A stretch of 64,000 nt of DNA. Origin: Halopseudomonas pelagia CL-AP6. Its GTDB lineage: Bacteria; Pseudomonadota; Gammaproteobacteria; Pseudomonadales; Pseudomonadaceae. Under the pieces are notes generated by a model. The model saw nothing but the letters and a program-made list of their open reading frames with translations, was not told where the DNA came from and ran no database searches. Of this stretch, positions 11,642-20,877 are shown in pieces; positions within the stretch are counted from its first letter, which is position 1; each line of letters begins with the position of its first letter. The stretch spans positions 248,001-312,000 of the forward strand of contig NZ_AROI01000009.1 of NCBI RefSeq assembly GCF_000410875.1. The letters run 5' to 3'. The position numbers and the translations under genes were made by a program.

Positions 11642-12766
11642 ATGCCTTTGAATTCAAGCAAGCCCCTCGACCTTGAGTGCCGGGCACTGTACAAGCAGTT
11701 TGCCGGCCAGCCCGCAGTAGCGGGCGTATCCTTCAATATTCCCTCAGGCTCGTTCTTTTCCATTCTCGGACCATCCGGGTGCGGCAAAACCACTTTGCTG
11801 CGCATGCTTGCGGGTTTTTTGGAGCCAGACAGTGGTGATATCTGTATCAAGGGCCAGTCGATGCTGGGCATACCGCCCAACAAACGCCCGCTGAACATGG
11901 TATTTCAGCATCTTGCGCTGTTTCCGATGATGAGTGTAGAGGACAATATTGCCTACGGTCTCAAGCGCCGTGGCGCGGACAAGGCAGATATTCGCCGCCG
12001 CGTCGGCGATATGCTCGAGCGGGTTGGTCTGCCGGATGTTGGTAAACGCAAGCCTGATGCGCTCTCCGGTGGGCAGAAGCAACGGATTGCCATTGCCCGT
12101 TGTCTGGTTCTGGAGCCGGCTGTACTGCTGCTGGATGAACCCCTAGGCGCGCTGGACCTGAAACTGCGTGAACAGATGAAGGTCGAGCTAAAACAATTAC
12201 AGCAAACCTTCGGCACCACCTTTGTCTATATCACTCACGATCAGTCCGAAGCGCTGGTGATGTCCGATCAGGTTGCGGTCATGAACAAGGGCCGATTCGA
12301 GCAGGTGGCTAGCCCGCAAACGCTTTATTATCAGCCGGCGACGCCCTTTGTCGCGGGTTTTGTTGGCGATTCCAATTGCCTGCAAGGTACTTTGGTGCGC
12401 GAGGGCGTGGTCCGCCTTGGTCTTTCAGCTAGCGCGGATTCTGGGCAGGAGCTCAGGGCACGGGCGGCAGGTTCGGTGCTGGCGACGGCCAATCAGCCGG
12501 TCAGTTTGTATGTCCGGCCAGAAAGCATAACGCCTTTTCTCCCGGGCACGTCTGCGCAGGCGGACAATCTGCTAGAGGTGCAGATAGACACATTGCTGTT
12601 TGATGGTGCCAATAGCCGCATCAGCGTCAGCGGTCTGCAAGGCGGCCCTGAGTTGACGGTGCGCCTGCCGCAAACACCGGAGTACGCACGCCTGCGCGAG
12701 GGCGACCGCTTGCAGATCGGCTGGACGGCTGATCAGGCGCTGTACTTTGCTGCGGAGCCGGCATAA
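11642..12766 (+). CDS. Polyamine-type ABC transporter ATP-binding protein (PotA/PotG-like)
   Basis: This is the cytoplasmic ATPase that powers the importer. It shows Walker A (GPSGCGKTT), the Q loop (MVFQHLALFPMM), the signature LSGGQKQRIA, Walker B (LLLDEPLGALD) and the H-loop (THDQSEA), then a TOBE-type regulatory domain over the last 110 or so residues. I prefer the ATG at 11642 (MPLNSSKPLDLE, 374 residues). An in-frame ATG at 11606 would add 12 residues, and neither has a good ribosome-binding site. The first permease starts 2 nt after its stop. Confidence 0.88.
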   Translation: MPLNSSKPLDLECRALYKQFAGQPAVAGVSFNIPSGSFFSILGPSGCGKTTLLRMLAGFLEPDSGDICIKGQSMLGIPPNKRPLNMVFQHLALFPMMSVEDNIAYGLKRRGADKADIRRRVGDMLERVGLPDVGKRKPDALSGGQKQRIAIARCLVLEPAVLLLDEPLGALDLKLREQMKVELKQLQQTFGTTFVYITHDQSEALVMSDQVAVMNKGRFEQVASPQTLYYQPATPFVAGFVGDSNCLQGTLVREGVVRLGLSASADSGQELRARAAGSVLATANQPVSLYVRPESITPFLPGTSAQADNLLEVQIDTLLFDGANSRISVSGLQGGPELTVRLPQTPEYARLREGDRLQIGWTADQALYFAAEPA

Positions 12767-12768
12767 AC

Positions 12769-13647
12769 ATGGCAGCGCATAGGGTGGCTGCCCGCCGGCT
12801 TATCGGCGTAAGCACGGTACTGTTGATGTTGCCCTTGCTGCTCTGGCTTTTTCTGCTGATTTTATTGCCTCACCTGGACATGTTTGCCGTGGCCTTGCGT
12901 GAACGGATTGGCTTCGGTGAACACCGTTTCAGCTTTATGCACTTTGAACTGTTCTTTACCGAATCGCTGTATTGGCGCACTTTTTTGCGTACTGCGGTGA
13001 TGTCGATCCTGACCACGGTATTGACCTTGCTGATCGCGCTGCCGATTGCCTGGTATATCGCCAAACTGGTACGCGGCAGGCTGCGGGCGCTGTTGTTGAT
13101 GGGCTGCCTGATTCCGTTCTGGGTCAGTGAGCTGGTACGTACCTATGGCTGGATGATTCTGCTGCGCGAAAGTGGTGTTATCAGCGGTGTACTGCAGTGG
13201 AGCGGGCTGGTCGATGCGCCGGTAGAGATGCTCTACAATGACGTAGCGATCATGGTCGGGCTGATCTACGCTTCCATGCTGTTCATGCTGGTGCCACTGG
13301 TGACTACGCTGGACAGTCTCGACAACAGCCTGGTGGAGGCTGCCTATGATCTGGGCGGCAATCATTTCACCGTCACGCGCGATATCATTATTCCGCACGC
13401 CATGCCCGGCATCGTTTCGGGCTCTATTGTAGTGTTCATGCTCTCGCTAGGTAACTATCTGACCCCGGTATTGCTCGGTGGCAAAGATAGCCTGTGGTTT
13501 ACCGAGCAGATTTTTACCCAGTTCATTACTCGCTTTAACTGGGAGCAGGGCGCGGCATTCGGCGTCTTGTTGCTGGTGCTCTCGTCATTGATTGTCTGGC
13601 TGGGTTTGAAACTCAGCGGCCAATCTTTTGCGGAGACAATGAAATGA
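12769..13647 (+). CDS. ABC transporter permease (PotB/PotH-like)
   Basis: This is one of two inner-membrane channel subunits of the importer. The 292-residue protein has about six hydrophobic segments, the first around LLMLPLLLWLFLLILLPHLDM. It has an EAA-type coupling loop (EAAYDLGGNHFTVTRDIIIPHAMPG) that contacts the ATPase. It starts 2 nt after the ATPase gene and overlaps the second permease by 4 nt, so the four genes form one operon. Confidence 0.87.
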   Translation: MAAHRVAARRLIGVSTVLLMLPLLLWLFLLILLPHLDMFAVALRERIGFGEHRFSFMHFELFFTESLYWRTFLRTAVMSILTTVLTLLIALPIAWYIAKLVRGRLRALLLMGCLIPFWVSELVRTYGWMILLRESGVISGVLQWSGLVDAPVEMLYNDVAIMVGLIYASMLFMLVPLVTTLDSLDNSLVEAAYDLGGNHFTVTRDIIIPHAMPGIVSGSIVVFMLSLGNYLTPVLLGGKDSLWFTEQIFTQFITRFNWEQGAAFGVLLLVLSSLIVWLGLKLSGQSFAETMK

Positions 13648-14495
13648 TTGCCTCTTTGCCACTCAGCCGCCGCTTCCAGTGGATTTACGCCGCCTACGTG
13701 TTGATCTTTTTTGTCTATCTGGCAGCACCCTTGCTGGTGGTAGGGGTGTTTGCCTTCAACGATAGCCGCTTCCCGGCGCTGCCCTGGCAAGGCTTTACGC
13801 TGGACTGGTTTATCGCTGACGGCGACGGACGTACCGGCCTGTTTCATGACCGGGCTATTCTGCGCAGCGTGGGCACCAGCGCGTTGGTGGCCAGCTGTGT
13901 CACTGTGTTATCGGTCAGTCTGGCCACCATGAATGCCTTTTTATTCGAGCGGCATGTGTTTCCAGGCAAGAATCTGCTGTTTATCCTGATGCTGTTGCCG
14001 TTGGTGATTCCCGGGGTCATCCTTGGCATCTCGATCCTGATCTTCGCCAGTCGCATTGCCAATTACTTCGACTTCAATCACGACATCATGCTGGATATGC
14101 TCCGGCCCGGCTTGTTGCTGGTAGTGCTCGGGCAGTTTGCCTTTCTGACTACCATTGCCACTCTGGTCATTTCGGCGAGGCTGCGGACGTTTGATATGCA
14201 ACTGGAGGAGGCCGCCTGTAATCTCGGCGCGAGCCCGCTGACCGCCGTCAGAACGGTCACTTTACCCTTTCTTGCGCCAGCGATTATCGGCGCAGCCTTG
14301 GTGTGCTTTTTGATGTCCTTCGAAAACTTCAACACCACATTGATGTTGGTCGGCTCGGACGCGCCACTCACCATCACGCTGTTCAGCCGCTTGCGAGAGG
14401 GCGCGACGCCGGTACTCAATGCTGTGTCGCTGTTATTGATGGTCGGTTCGATGCTGCTGGCGCTGATCAGCATTCGGGTTCAAAAAAAGGCCTAA
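13644..14495 (+). CDS. ABC transporter permease (PotC/PotI-like)
   Basis: This is the second channel subunit. The 283-residue membrane protein has about six hydrophobic segments. Its EAA loop reads EEAACNLGASPLTAVRTVTLPFLAP. The ATG at 13644 overlaps the end of the first permease (ATGA). It is the last gene of the importer operon. No clear terminator was seen before the TetR gene 85 nt downstream. Confidence 0.87.
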   Translation: MIASLPLSRRFQWIYAAYVLIFFVYLAAPLLVVGVFAFNDSRFPALPWQGFTLDWFIADGDGRTGLFHDRAILRSVGTSALVASCVTVLSVSLATMNAFLFERHVFPGKNLLFILMLLPLVIPGVILGISILIFASRIANYFDFNHDIMLDMLRPGLLLVVLGQFAFLTTIATLVISARLRTFDMQLEEAACNLGASPLTAVRTVTLPFLAPAIIGAALVCFLMSFENFNTTLMLVGSDAPLTITLFSRLREGATPVLNAVSLLLMVGSMLLALISIRVQKKA

Positions 14496-14580
14496 CGGTC
14501 AGCTTTGCATCAATGCGTGGGCATTTGGTCATGATGTTGGCATAATGCTTTGCTTTGCCGGTACGGAAAGCACAATCAAC

Positions 14581-15219
14581 ATGCAGAAAGAATCACGCAA
14601 GGTTCGCGAGTTCCGCCGCCGCGAGCAGGAAATACTCGACACGTCGCTGCGCCTTTTTCTAGAGCAGGGTGAAGACAGCGTCACCGTGGAGATGATTGCC
14701 GACGAAGTCGGCATTGGTAAGGGCACCATATACAAGCATTTCAAATCCAAAGCCGAGATTTATCTCAGGTTGATGCTCGACTACGAGCGAGACCTTGCCG
14801 AGCTACTTAATTCAGAAGGTATTGAAAGGGATCGTGAGGCCCTCTCACGCGATTACTTTGCCTTTCGTATGAGTGATCCAGACCGTTACCGGTTATTTGA
14901 TCGTCTCGAAGAAAAATTGGTTAAATCCAACCAGCTACCTGATCTTCTTGAAGAGCTTCATAAGATTCGCGCGTCCAATTTTAATCACCTTACCGGGGTG
15001 ATTCAGGAGCGTATTGATGAAGGCAAGCTGGAAGATGTGCCTGCTTATTTTCACTATTGCGCCGCCTGGGCCTTGGTACATGGGGCGATGGCCATGTACC
15101 ACTCGCCATTCTGGCAGGACGTGATTGAAGACAAGGAAGGCTATATGCAGTTTCTGATGGATATTGGTGTGCGTATGGGCAATAAGTCGAAACGCAGAAA
15201 AGATCCAGAAATCCTCTGA
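14581..15219 (+). CDS. TetR family transcriptional regulator
   Basis: The N-terminal domain has the TetR helix-turn-helix (SVTVEMIADEVGIGKGTIYKHF, residues about 35-56). A ligand-binding helical domain follows. The ATG at 14581 gives MQKESRKVREFRRRE. An upstream in-frame ATG at 14545 would add 12 residues with little support. The regulated genes and the ligand are unknown. A TetR gene also lies close to tatD in P. aeruginosa, which suggests the ABC operon was inserted between two genes that are normally near each other. That comparison is from memory. Confidence 0.88.
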   Translation: MQKESRKVREFRRREQEILDTSLRLFLEQGEDSVTVEMIADEVGIGKGTIYKHFKSKAEIYLRLMLDYERDLAELLNSEGIERDREALSRDYFAFRMSDPDRYRLFDRLEEKLVKSNQLPDLLEELHKIRASNFNHLTGVIQERIDEGKLEDVPAYFHYCAAWALVHGAMAMYHSPFWQDVIEDKEGYMQFLMDIGVRMGNKSKRRKDPEIL

Positions 15220-15284
15220 ATCGGGAAACGCCTCGTCGATCTCGGGGTCTGTTGTATTCTGCGGTTTCATCAGAGAGGCATCTT

Positions 15285-16298
15285 GTGTCATCAATTCGTT
15301 TAGCCTTGGTTTTGGCGTTGGGCCTGCTGGCCAGCACCGCGCACGCACGCGATTATGCCTTCAGTGACGCGCATTTTCATTATGTAGACTTTTTCCAGGA
15401 AAGTGAGGGTATCAAGGCTTTGCTGGAAAAGATGGACGAGTCGAACATCGATCACATCATGTTTTCCGGTATTCCAGTGGCCAAGAAGTGGCATGAAAAC
15501 GAGCCGCAGCGTCCCCGCTATTATGCTGGTGATGACGCTGCGGCCTATTGGTACAGCGGTACCGATTTCATCATTCTAAGGGCGCTGCAACACCTCACAC
15601 CCAAGCAGCGCAAGCGCTTTCATCCCTTTCTTTCAGGCTTCAATCCCAACGACAAGAACGCCGATGCGCATATTCGCCGGCTGCTCGAGATGGATCCTGG
15701 GTTGTGGAAAGGACTGGGGGAAGTCTTCACCCGTCATGACGACTTGACCGCGCTGATCAGCGGTGACGTGCCCCGCGCCAATAATGAGGCGATGTATCGC
15801 ATTTACGCCCTGGCGGAAGAGTTTGATCTGCCGGTCATGGTGCATAGCAATATCACCTCCAAGCGTGAACGTGTGCCGCTGTATCTGGAAGAGATCGAAG
15901 ATCCGCTGCGCTACTTCCCCAATGTGCGTTTCATCTGGGCGCATGCGGGTACCAGCAAGGAGCTGCACCGGCACCAGGACAAACTCGAATTTTTGTTCGA
16001 CACGGTCAAGCGGATGCTGGAAAGCTATCCTAACCTGTACATTGATCTGTCGTGGACGGTACTGGACCCCTATCTCCTGAACAAAGATGGTGAAGCTGAC
16101 GCTGAGTGGGTGAAGCTGGTGACGGACTTCCCGGACCGCTTCATGCTCGGCTCAGACGTGGTGGGTAGCTTCAAGAATATGGACCAGTATCTGAATGCCT
16201 TTATCCCGTTCCTTGATGCCTTGCCCGAAGAGGTGGCACATAAGGTCGCGCGGGATAACTTCCTCGCGGTGCTGCCAGGCAAAGAGGAGCAGGACTGA
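15285..16298 (+). CDS. Exported amidohydrolase-2 family metal-dependent hydrolase
   Basis: The product belongs to the amidohydrolase-related TIM-barrel enzymes (PF04909 type). A GTG at 15285 preceded by GAGAGG gives VSSIRLALVLALGLLASTAHA, a clear signal peptide, so the enzyme is probably periplasmic. Metal-ligand motifs are DAHFHYVD near the mature N terminus, a histidine in PVMVHSNI, one in FIWAHAGTS, and an aspartate in MLGSDVVG. The substrate is unknown. The stop overlaps the ATG of the radical SAM gene, so the two were probably co-expressed. Confidence 0.8.
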   Translation: MSSIRLALVLALGLLASTAHARDYAFSDAHFHYVDFFQESEGIKALLEKMDESNIDHIMFSGIPVAKKWHENEPQRPRYYAGDDAAAYWYSGTDFIILRALQHLTPKQRKRFHPFLSGFNPNDKNADAHIRRLLEMDPGLWKGLGEVFTRHDDLTALISGDVPRANNEAMYRIYALAEEFDLPVMVHSNITSKRERVPLYLEEIEDPLRYFPNVRFIWAHAGTSKELHRHQDKLEFLFDTVKRMLESYPNLYIDLSWTVLDPYLLNKDGEADAEWVKLVTDFPDRFMLGSDVVGSFKNMDQYLNAFIPFLDALPEEVAHKVARDNFLAVLPGKEEQD

Positions 16299-17183
16299 TG
16301 GCGGCGTTTCCGATTGACTATATTGAACCGGTGTTTCGGCCCCCTAGCGAGGCCCATTCACTGATTTTGCCAGTCACTAATGGCTGTTCCTGGAATAACT
16401 ACCTGCAAGATGTACACCGCGCCGCAGAAAAAATTCCGTGCCCGGGATGAAGATCAGGTGCTGGAGGAAATTCGCAAATGCGGTGAGCAACTGATCGTCC
16501 AGCGGGTATTTCTGGCCGACGGCGATGCCATGATTCTGCCGACCAAGCGCCTGCTGCGCATCCTTGAAGCGATCCGCGAGCATATGCCCAGCGTGGAGCG
16601 TGTGACGTCCTATTGCCTGCCGCGCAACCTCAAACGTAAATCGGTAGCGGAGCTTCGGCAGTTGCGCGAGGCGGGTCTGGCTATGCTGTATGTGGGTGCC
16701 GAATCCGGCGATGACCAGGTGCTTGAGCGGGTGAACAAAGGTGAAACCTATGCCAGTACGGAAGAAGCACTGAGCAAATCTGGGGAAGCGGGGATTCAGC
16801 GCTCGGTGATGATTCTCAATGGCTTGGGTGGCAAGAGCCTGAGTGAGCAGCACGCGCTGAACTCGGCACGCCTGATGAATGCGACCCAGCCAGAGTTCCT
16901 CTCGACCCTGGTGGTGAGCTTTCCGCAGGGGCTGGAACGCTACCGTGAGCGCTTTCCGGATTTTGAACCGCTGGATCAGCCCAGTCTGTTCCGTGAGCTG
17001 GCGAGCTTGATCGACAGGCTTGAGCTGGACAACAGCGTGTTCCGCAGCGACCATGCTTCCAATGCGTTGGTATTAAAGGGTGTGCTGGGCGCTGACAAAG
17101 AGCGCATGCTAGCCCAAGTGCGTGCTGCGATCAGCCGCCCGGAGCAGGCCCGACTGCGACCGGAATGGATGCGCGGTTTATAG
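16298..17183 (+). pseudogene. Radical SAM protein gene, frameshifted within its Fe-S cluster motif
   Basis: Translation from the ATG at 16298 gives MAAFPIDYIEPVFRPPSEAH, then LPVTNGCSWN, then out-of-frame residues ending at a TGA at 16448-16450. From about 16395 the +1 frame continues TTCKMYTAPQKKFRARDED and is then open to 17183. Relatives read NGCSWNKCTxCxMY here. Inserting five bases between AATAA and CTACCTGC would restore NGCSWNKCTTCKMY and one frame. The second cysteine of the cluster-binding CX4CX2C motif is therefore lost together with the frame. The rest of the gene has no other damage, so this is either a recent inactivation or an assembly error. Confidence 0.8.
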
Positions 17184-17205
17184 CAAGTTGCTGAGGGGGA
17201 TCGCC

Positions 17206-17802
17206 ATGCGTTGGATTGGACTACTGGTTGTGCTGAGCGTATTGGTTGGCTGTATGAAGCCATCGGATATGCAGAAAAGTGCGCGCTACTACCTTGGCGA
17301 TGCCGGGCTGATGAACCATTACCAGATCAAGCGCAATGCCACCTGGCGCCTGCAGCCAGACTCGACCCTATACATTGCCCAGGGCCATTTTGTCCCTGTC
17401 GGCCATCCCTACGCCAGGCCCAATGTGGTCGCGGAAGAAGCCTTTGCAGCGGCGGTTCAGGTATTCCCAATGCCGCGTCGGGCCGAGCAGCCGCTGGGCC
17501 TGGAAGAGGCGCTGGAGCAAGCTTATCTGCACCGTTCCGATTATTTGCTCTATACCCGCTTCGCCCGCGCGGACGACGCCGTCGGCGATGCCGAACATTG
17601 GAATGAATCACGCGACCTCGCGGATGTGGGGCTGGATCGGGCGGTACTGCAGATGATGTTGATGGAAACCTCAACAAGGCAACTGGTGGACTTTGCCGTT
17701 GTCGAAACCCGTGGCGGCTTTCTGCAATTTTACCAGGCCGAGCCCGAGGACCTGTTGCGGCCTCCACTGGAAGACTACACCCGTCGCCTGCTCGGCCGCT
17801 GA
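17206..17802 (+). CDS. DUF4823 family lipoprotein
   Basis: The ATG at 17206 gives MRWIGLLVVLSVLVGCMKPS, a lipoprotein signal with lipobox LVGC, so the mature 180-residue protein is probably anchored in the outer or inner membrane. The rest resembles DUF4823 proteins, which have no established function. Longer in-frame starts overlap the radical SAM gene and lack the signal. GAGGGG precedes the start. The DUF1285 gene begins 10 nt downstream. Confidence 0.8.
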   Translation: MRWIGLLVVLSVLVGCMKPSDMQKSARYYLGDAGLMNHYQIKRNATWRLQPDSTLYIAQGHFVPVGHPYARPNVVAEEAFAAAVQVFPMPRRAEQPLGLEEALEQAYLHRSDYLLYTRFARADDAVGDAEHWNESRDLADVGLDRAVLQMMLMETSTRQLVDFAVVETRGGFLQFYQAEPEDLLRPPLEDYTRRLLGR

Positions 17803-17812
17803 GGAGTTATTC

Positions 17813-18397
17813 ATGTCCAAGCGTCAACACCCCCCGCAATCCTTGATCGACAGCATCCCTGGAGGGGTGATAGGCCAGGCGCGCGAGCCGGCACCAGTGC
17901 ATCTGTGGAATCCACCATTGAGTGGCGAGATGGATATGCAGATTGCCCGCGATGGCACCTGGTATCACGAAGGCGACCCCATTGGCCGCAAGGCACTGGT
18001 GCAATTATTCGCCGGCATCCTGCGCTATGACGAGGATGGTCGCTACTACCTGGTGACACCAGTTGAGCGCTGGGCAATTAAGGTCAACGATGCGCCCTTT
18101 GTGGCGACACAGTTGAAAGTCGAAGGGCAGGGTGAGCAGCAGAAGCTGATATTTACCACCAATCTGCAGGATATCTTCAGCGCCGGGCAGGAGCATCCCA
18201 TTCGCGTGGTCGTCGATGCTGAAACCCAGGAACCCTCACCCTATGTGCTGGTGCGCACCAACCTGGAAGCCTTGATCAACCGTAACCTTTACTATGAGCT
18301 CGTGGAGCTGGCGGTCGAGCGCGAACACAACGGCAACAGCTGCCTGGGCGTCTGGAGTCAGGGTTGTTTCTTTCCGATAGACGGTCATCCGGTCTGA
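17813..18397 (+). CDS. DUF1285 family protein
   Basis: The 194-residue soluble protein matches the DUF1285 family: a PPLSGEMDMQIARDGTWYHE segment, then GRYYLVTPVERW and DAPFVA. The function is not established. The ATG at 17813 is preceded by GAGGAG. Longer in-frame readings begin inside the DUF4823 gene and are unlikely. It is the last gene before the NrdJ promoter region. Confidence 0.85.
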   Translation: MSKRQHPPQSLIDSIPGGVIGQAREPAPVHLWNPPLSGEMDMQIARDGTWYHEGDPIGRKALVQLFAGILRYDEDGRYYLVTPVERWAIKVNDAPFVATQLKVEGQGEQQKLIFTTNLQDIFSAGQEHPIRVVVDAETQEPSPYVLVRTNLEALINRNLYYELVELAVEREHNGNSCLGVWSQGCFFPIDGHPV

Positions 18398-18514
18398 GGT
18401 TTGTTACCATGCCCACCTGGCGGGCTGCCCAAGGGCTCCTGCCAGAGCGTGCTTCCAGTCCCTCGCAAGTCAAGTAAAAAAACCTCTTTTTTGTGCTTGT
18501 CTGGATATTGATCT

Positions 18515-18562
18515 TTACCATATCTGGGTCTAGCATTGCCCTCTATGCACAATAACTAGTGT
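18515..18562. promoter_or_regulatory. Candidate NrdR box pair upstream of nrdJa
   Basis: GCACAATAACTAGTGT (18547-18562) agrees with the NrdR consensus ACACWATATATWGTGT at about 13 of 16 positions. A weaker partner, TTACCATATCTGGGTC (18515-18530), lies 32 bp upstream. NrdR boxes normally come as pairs about three helical turns apart in front of ribonucleotide reductase genes, so position and spacing both fit. The second box ends about 84 nt before the nrdJa ATG. Confidence 0.5.
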
Positions 18563-18645
18563 TTCTCTCCCGTAAGACCCATGACAGCGCCCTTGTCTGC
18601 ATGGTCGGTTTTGCGGGGTGTTGATGGGTGTTTCAGGAGACAAGA

Positions 18646-20799
18646 ATGAGCCAGACAGCCAAGGTGCAGCGCTTGCACAACGTGGTAAACGATATTCCCA
18701 TGCAGCCAGCGTCATTGGACATCTGGGATACCAAATACCGCCTTAAAACCAAGGACGGTGTAGCGCTCGACAAGACCGTTGACGAGAGCTACCAGCGTGT
18801 TGCCCGGGCCATTGCCGATGTCGAGGCTCCCGAACTGCGTGAACATTGGTACGAGCAGTTCCTCTGGGCTCTGCGCCATGGTGCGATTCCCGCTGGCCGC
18901 ATTACTTCCAATGCTGGCGCCCTTGAACACAAGCCAGCTACATCGACCATCAACTGTACGGTCAGTGCGACTATCGGCGATTCGATGGACGACATTTTGT
19001 CCAAACTGCACGAAGCGGGTCTGACGCTGAAGGCGGGCTGTGGCATCGGCTATGAATTCTCCACCTTGCGGCCCAAGGGTGCCTACGTCTCCGGTGCTGG
19101 CGCGTACACCTCAGGCCCGCTGTCGTTTATGGATATCTACGACAAGATGTGCTTTACCGTGTCCTCTGCTGGTGGTCGGCGTGGTGCGCAGATGGCGACT
19201 TTCGATGTCGGCCATCCGGATGTCATGGACTTCATTCGCGCCAAACGTGAGGGCGGCCGTCTGCGCCAGTTCAATTTGTCGCTGCTGATCACCGAAGATT
19301 TTATGGCGGCAGTGGCTGCCGATGCGGACTGGAAACTGTCCTTCCCGCTGACCCAGGCTGAAATAGATGCCGATCAGCTTGATCTGAATAATGAAGATCA
19401 GGTGATCTGGCGCGAATTGCCCGCCACTCAGCGTTACCTGACCCGCGCAGACGGTCGCGTAGCCTGCCGGGTGTCCAAAGTGATCAAGGCCCGTCGTATC
19501 TGGGACATGATCATGACCTCGACCTACGACTTTGCCGAGCCGGGCTTTATTCTGATCGACCGTGTGAACCAGATGAACAACAACTGGTTCTGTGAAGAGA
19601 TCCGCGCCACCAACCCCTGTGGTGAGCAGCCATTGCCGCCGCACGGCGCTTGCCTGTTGGGCTCGATCAATCTGACGTTGTTTGTGCGCGATCCCTTTAC
19701 CGAGAAGGCGCGATTTGACTGGGACGAATACCGCAAGGTTGTGGATATTTTCACCCGCATGCTTGATAACGTGGTCGAGATCAACGGCCTGCCGCTGGAG
19801 CAACAACGTAACGAGATTTTCCGCAAGCGTCGCCACGGCATGGGCTTTTTGGGCCTGGGTTCGACCATGACCATGCTGTGCATGAAATATGGCGAAGCCA
19901 AGTCGCTGGATTTCACCGAGCAGGTATCCAAGGAAATGGCCGTGCAGGGCTGGCGTACCGCGCTGCAACTGGCGGAAGAAAAGGGCGCTGCCCCGATCAT
20001 GGATGAAGATTTCACGGTGACCGAAGCGATGCTGGTCAAACGTCCGGAAATGCGCAAGGACGGTATAAAGGTTGGTAGCACGCTCAAGGGCAAGGTTCTG
20101 TGGGCCAAATACAGCCGTTATATGCAGCAGGTGGCTGGGGAAGATGCCGAACTGGTCAAGGCGCTGGTCGAGAAGGGTGGCCGTTTTACCCACCACAGTT
20201 CGATCGCCCCCACTGGCACCATTTCTCTGTCGCTGGCCAATAATGCCTCCAACGGCATTGAGCCAAGCTTCGCCCATCACTATTTCCGCAATGTGATTCG
20301 TGAAGGCAAGAAATCCAAGGAAAAGGTTGATGTGTTCAGCTTCGAGTTGCTGGCTTATCGTCATTTCGTCAACCCCGAGGCATTGCCGAGCATGGAAGCG
20401 GCCAGCCGTAACCTGCCGGAATACTTCATTGCCGCAGATGATGTAAAACCCACCGAACACGTGGATGTGCAGGCTGCAGCGCAAAAGTGGATAGATTCTT
20501 CCATCTCCAAGACCGCCAACGTACCGACTGACTATCCCTATGAAGATTTCAAGGATATCTACCGCTATGCGTTCGAGAAAGGTCTGAAGGGCTGCACCAC
20601 TTTCCGTTTCAACCCTGAAGCCTTCCAGGGTGTGTTGGTCAAGGAGCAGGATCTGGCCAACACCACCTACCGCTTCAAGCTGGAAGATGGCAGTTTTGTC
20701 GAGGCCAAAGGCGGAGACGAGATCGAGTATGACGGCGAGATGCACAGCGCTGCCAATCTTTACGATGCGTTGAAAGAAGGCTACTACGGTAAATTTTGA
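18646..20799 (+). CDS. nrdJa: Adenosylcobalamin-dependent (class II) ribonucleotide reductase, large part NrdJa
   Basis: Class II reductase makes deoxyribonucleotides with or without oxygen, using adenosylcobalamin to form the active-site thiyl radical. The 717-residue product carries the reductase barrel: INCTVS with one redox cysteine, the catalytic NPCGEQPLPPHGACLLGS motif, and APTGTISL. AGGAGA precedes the ATG at 18646, and the in-frame GTG 18 nt upstream is unnecessary. As in P. aeruginosa the enzyme is split, with the C-terminal part encoded by the next gene. No cobalamin riboswitch was recognised upstream. Confidence 0.95.
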   Translation: MSQTAKVQRLHNVVNDIPMQPASLDIWDTKYRLKTKDGVALDKTVDESYQRVARAIADVEAPELREHWYEQFLWALRHGAIPAGRITSNAGALEHKPATSTINCTVSATIGDSMDDILSKLHEAGLTLKAGCGIGYEFSTLRPKGAYVSGAGAYTSGPLSFMDIYDKMCFTVSSAGGRRGAQMATFDVGHPDVMDFIRAKREGGRLRQFNLSLLITEDFMAAVAADADWKLSFPLTQAEIDADQLDLNNEDQVIWRELPATQRYLTRADGRVACRVSKVIKARRIWDMIMTSTYDFAEPGFILIDRVNQMNNNWFCEEIRATNPCGEQPLPPHGACLLGSINLTLFVRDPFTEKARFDWDEYRKVVDIFTRMLDNVVEINGLPLEQQRNEIFRKRRHGMGFLGLGSTMTMLCMKYGEAKSLDFTEQVSKEMAVQGWRTALQLAEEKGAAPIMDEDFTVTEAMLVKRPEMRKDGIKVGSTLKGKVLWAKYSRYMQQVAGEDAELVKALVEKGGRFTHHSSIAPTGTISLSLANNASNGIEPSFAHHYFRNVIREGKKSKEKVDVFSFELLAYRHFVNPEALPSMEAASRNLPEYFIAADDVKPTEHVDVQAAAQKWIDSSISKTANVPTDYPYEDFKDIYRYAFEKGLKGCTTFRFNPEAFQGVLVKEQDLANTTYRFKLEDGSFVEAKGGDEIEYDGEMHSAANLYDALKEGYYGKF

Positions 20800-20846
20800 G
20801 CCGAGTATATTCTGAGATGCATCCCGATAACATGAACAGCAAGAAG

Positions 20847-20861
20847 CCCCGCTAAGCGGGG
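20847..20861 (+). other. Intercistronic hairpin between nrdJa and nrdJb
   Basis: CCCCGC and GCGGGG pair around a TAA loop, 48 nt after the nrdJa stop. No T tract follows, so it is more likely an mRNA-processing or stability element, or a structure tuning nrdJb translation (its start is 16 nt downstream), than a terminator. Confidence 0.45.
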
Positions 20862-20877
20862 TGAGGATAACAGCACC

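Noticed and set aside
18398-18645. Cobalamin riboswitch before nrdJa
   Set aside because: No B12-box or multi-helix arrangement could be recognised. Short hairpins here are not enough.
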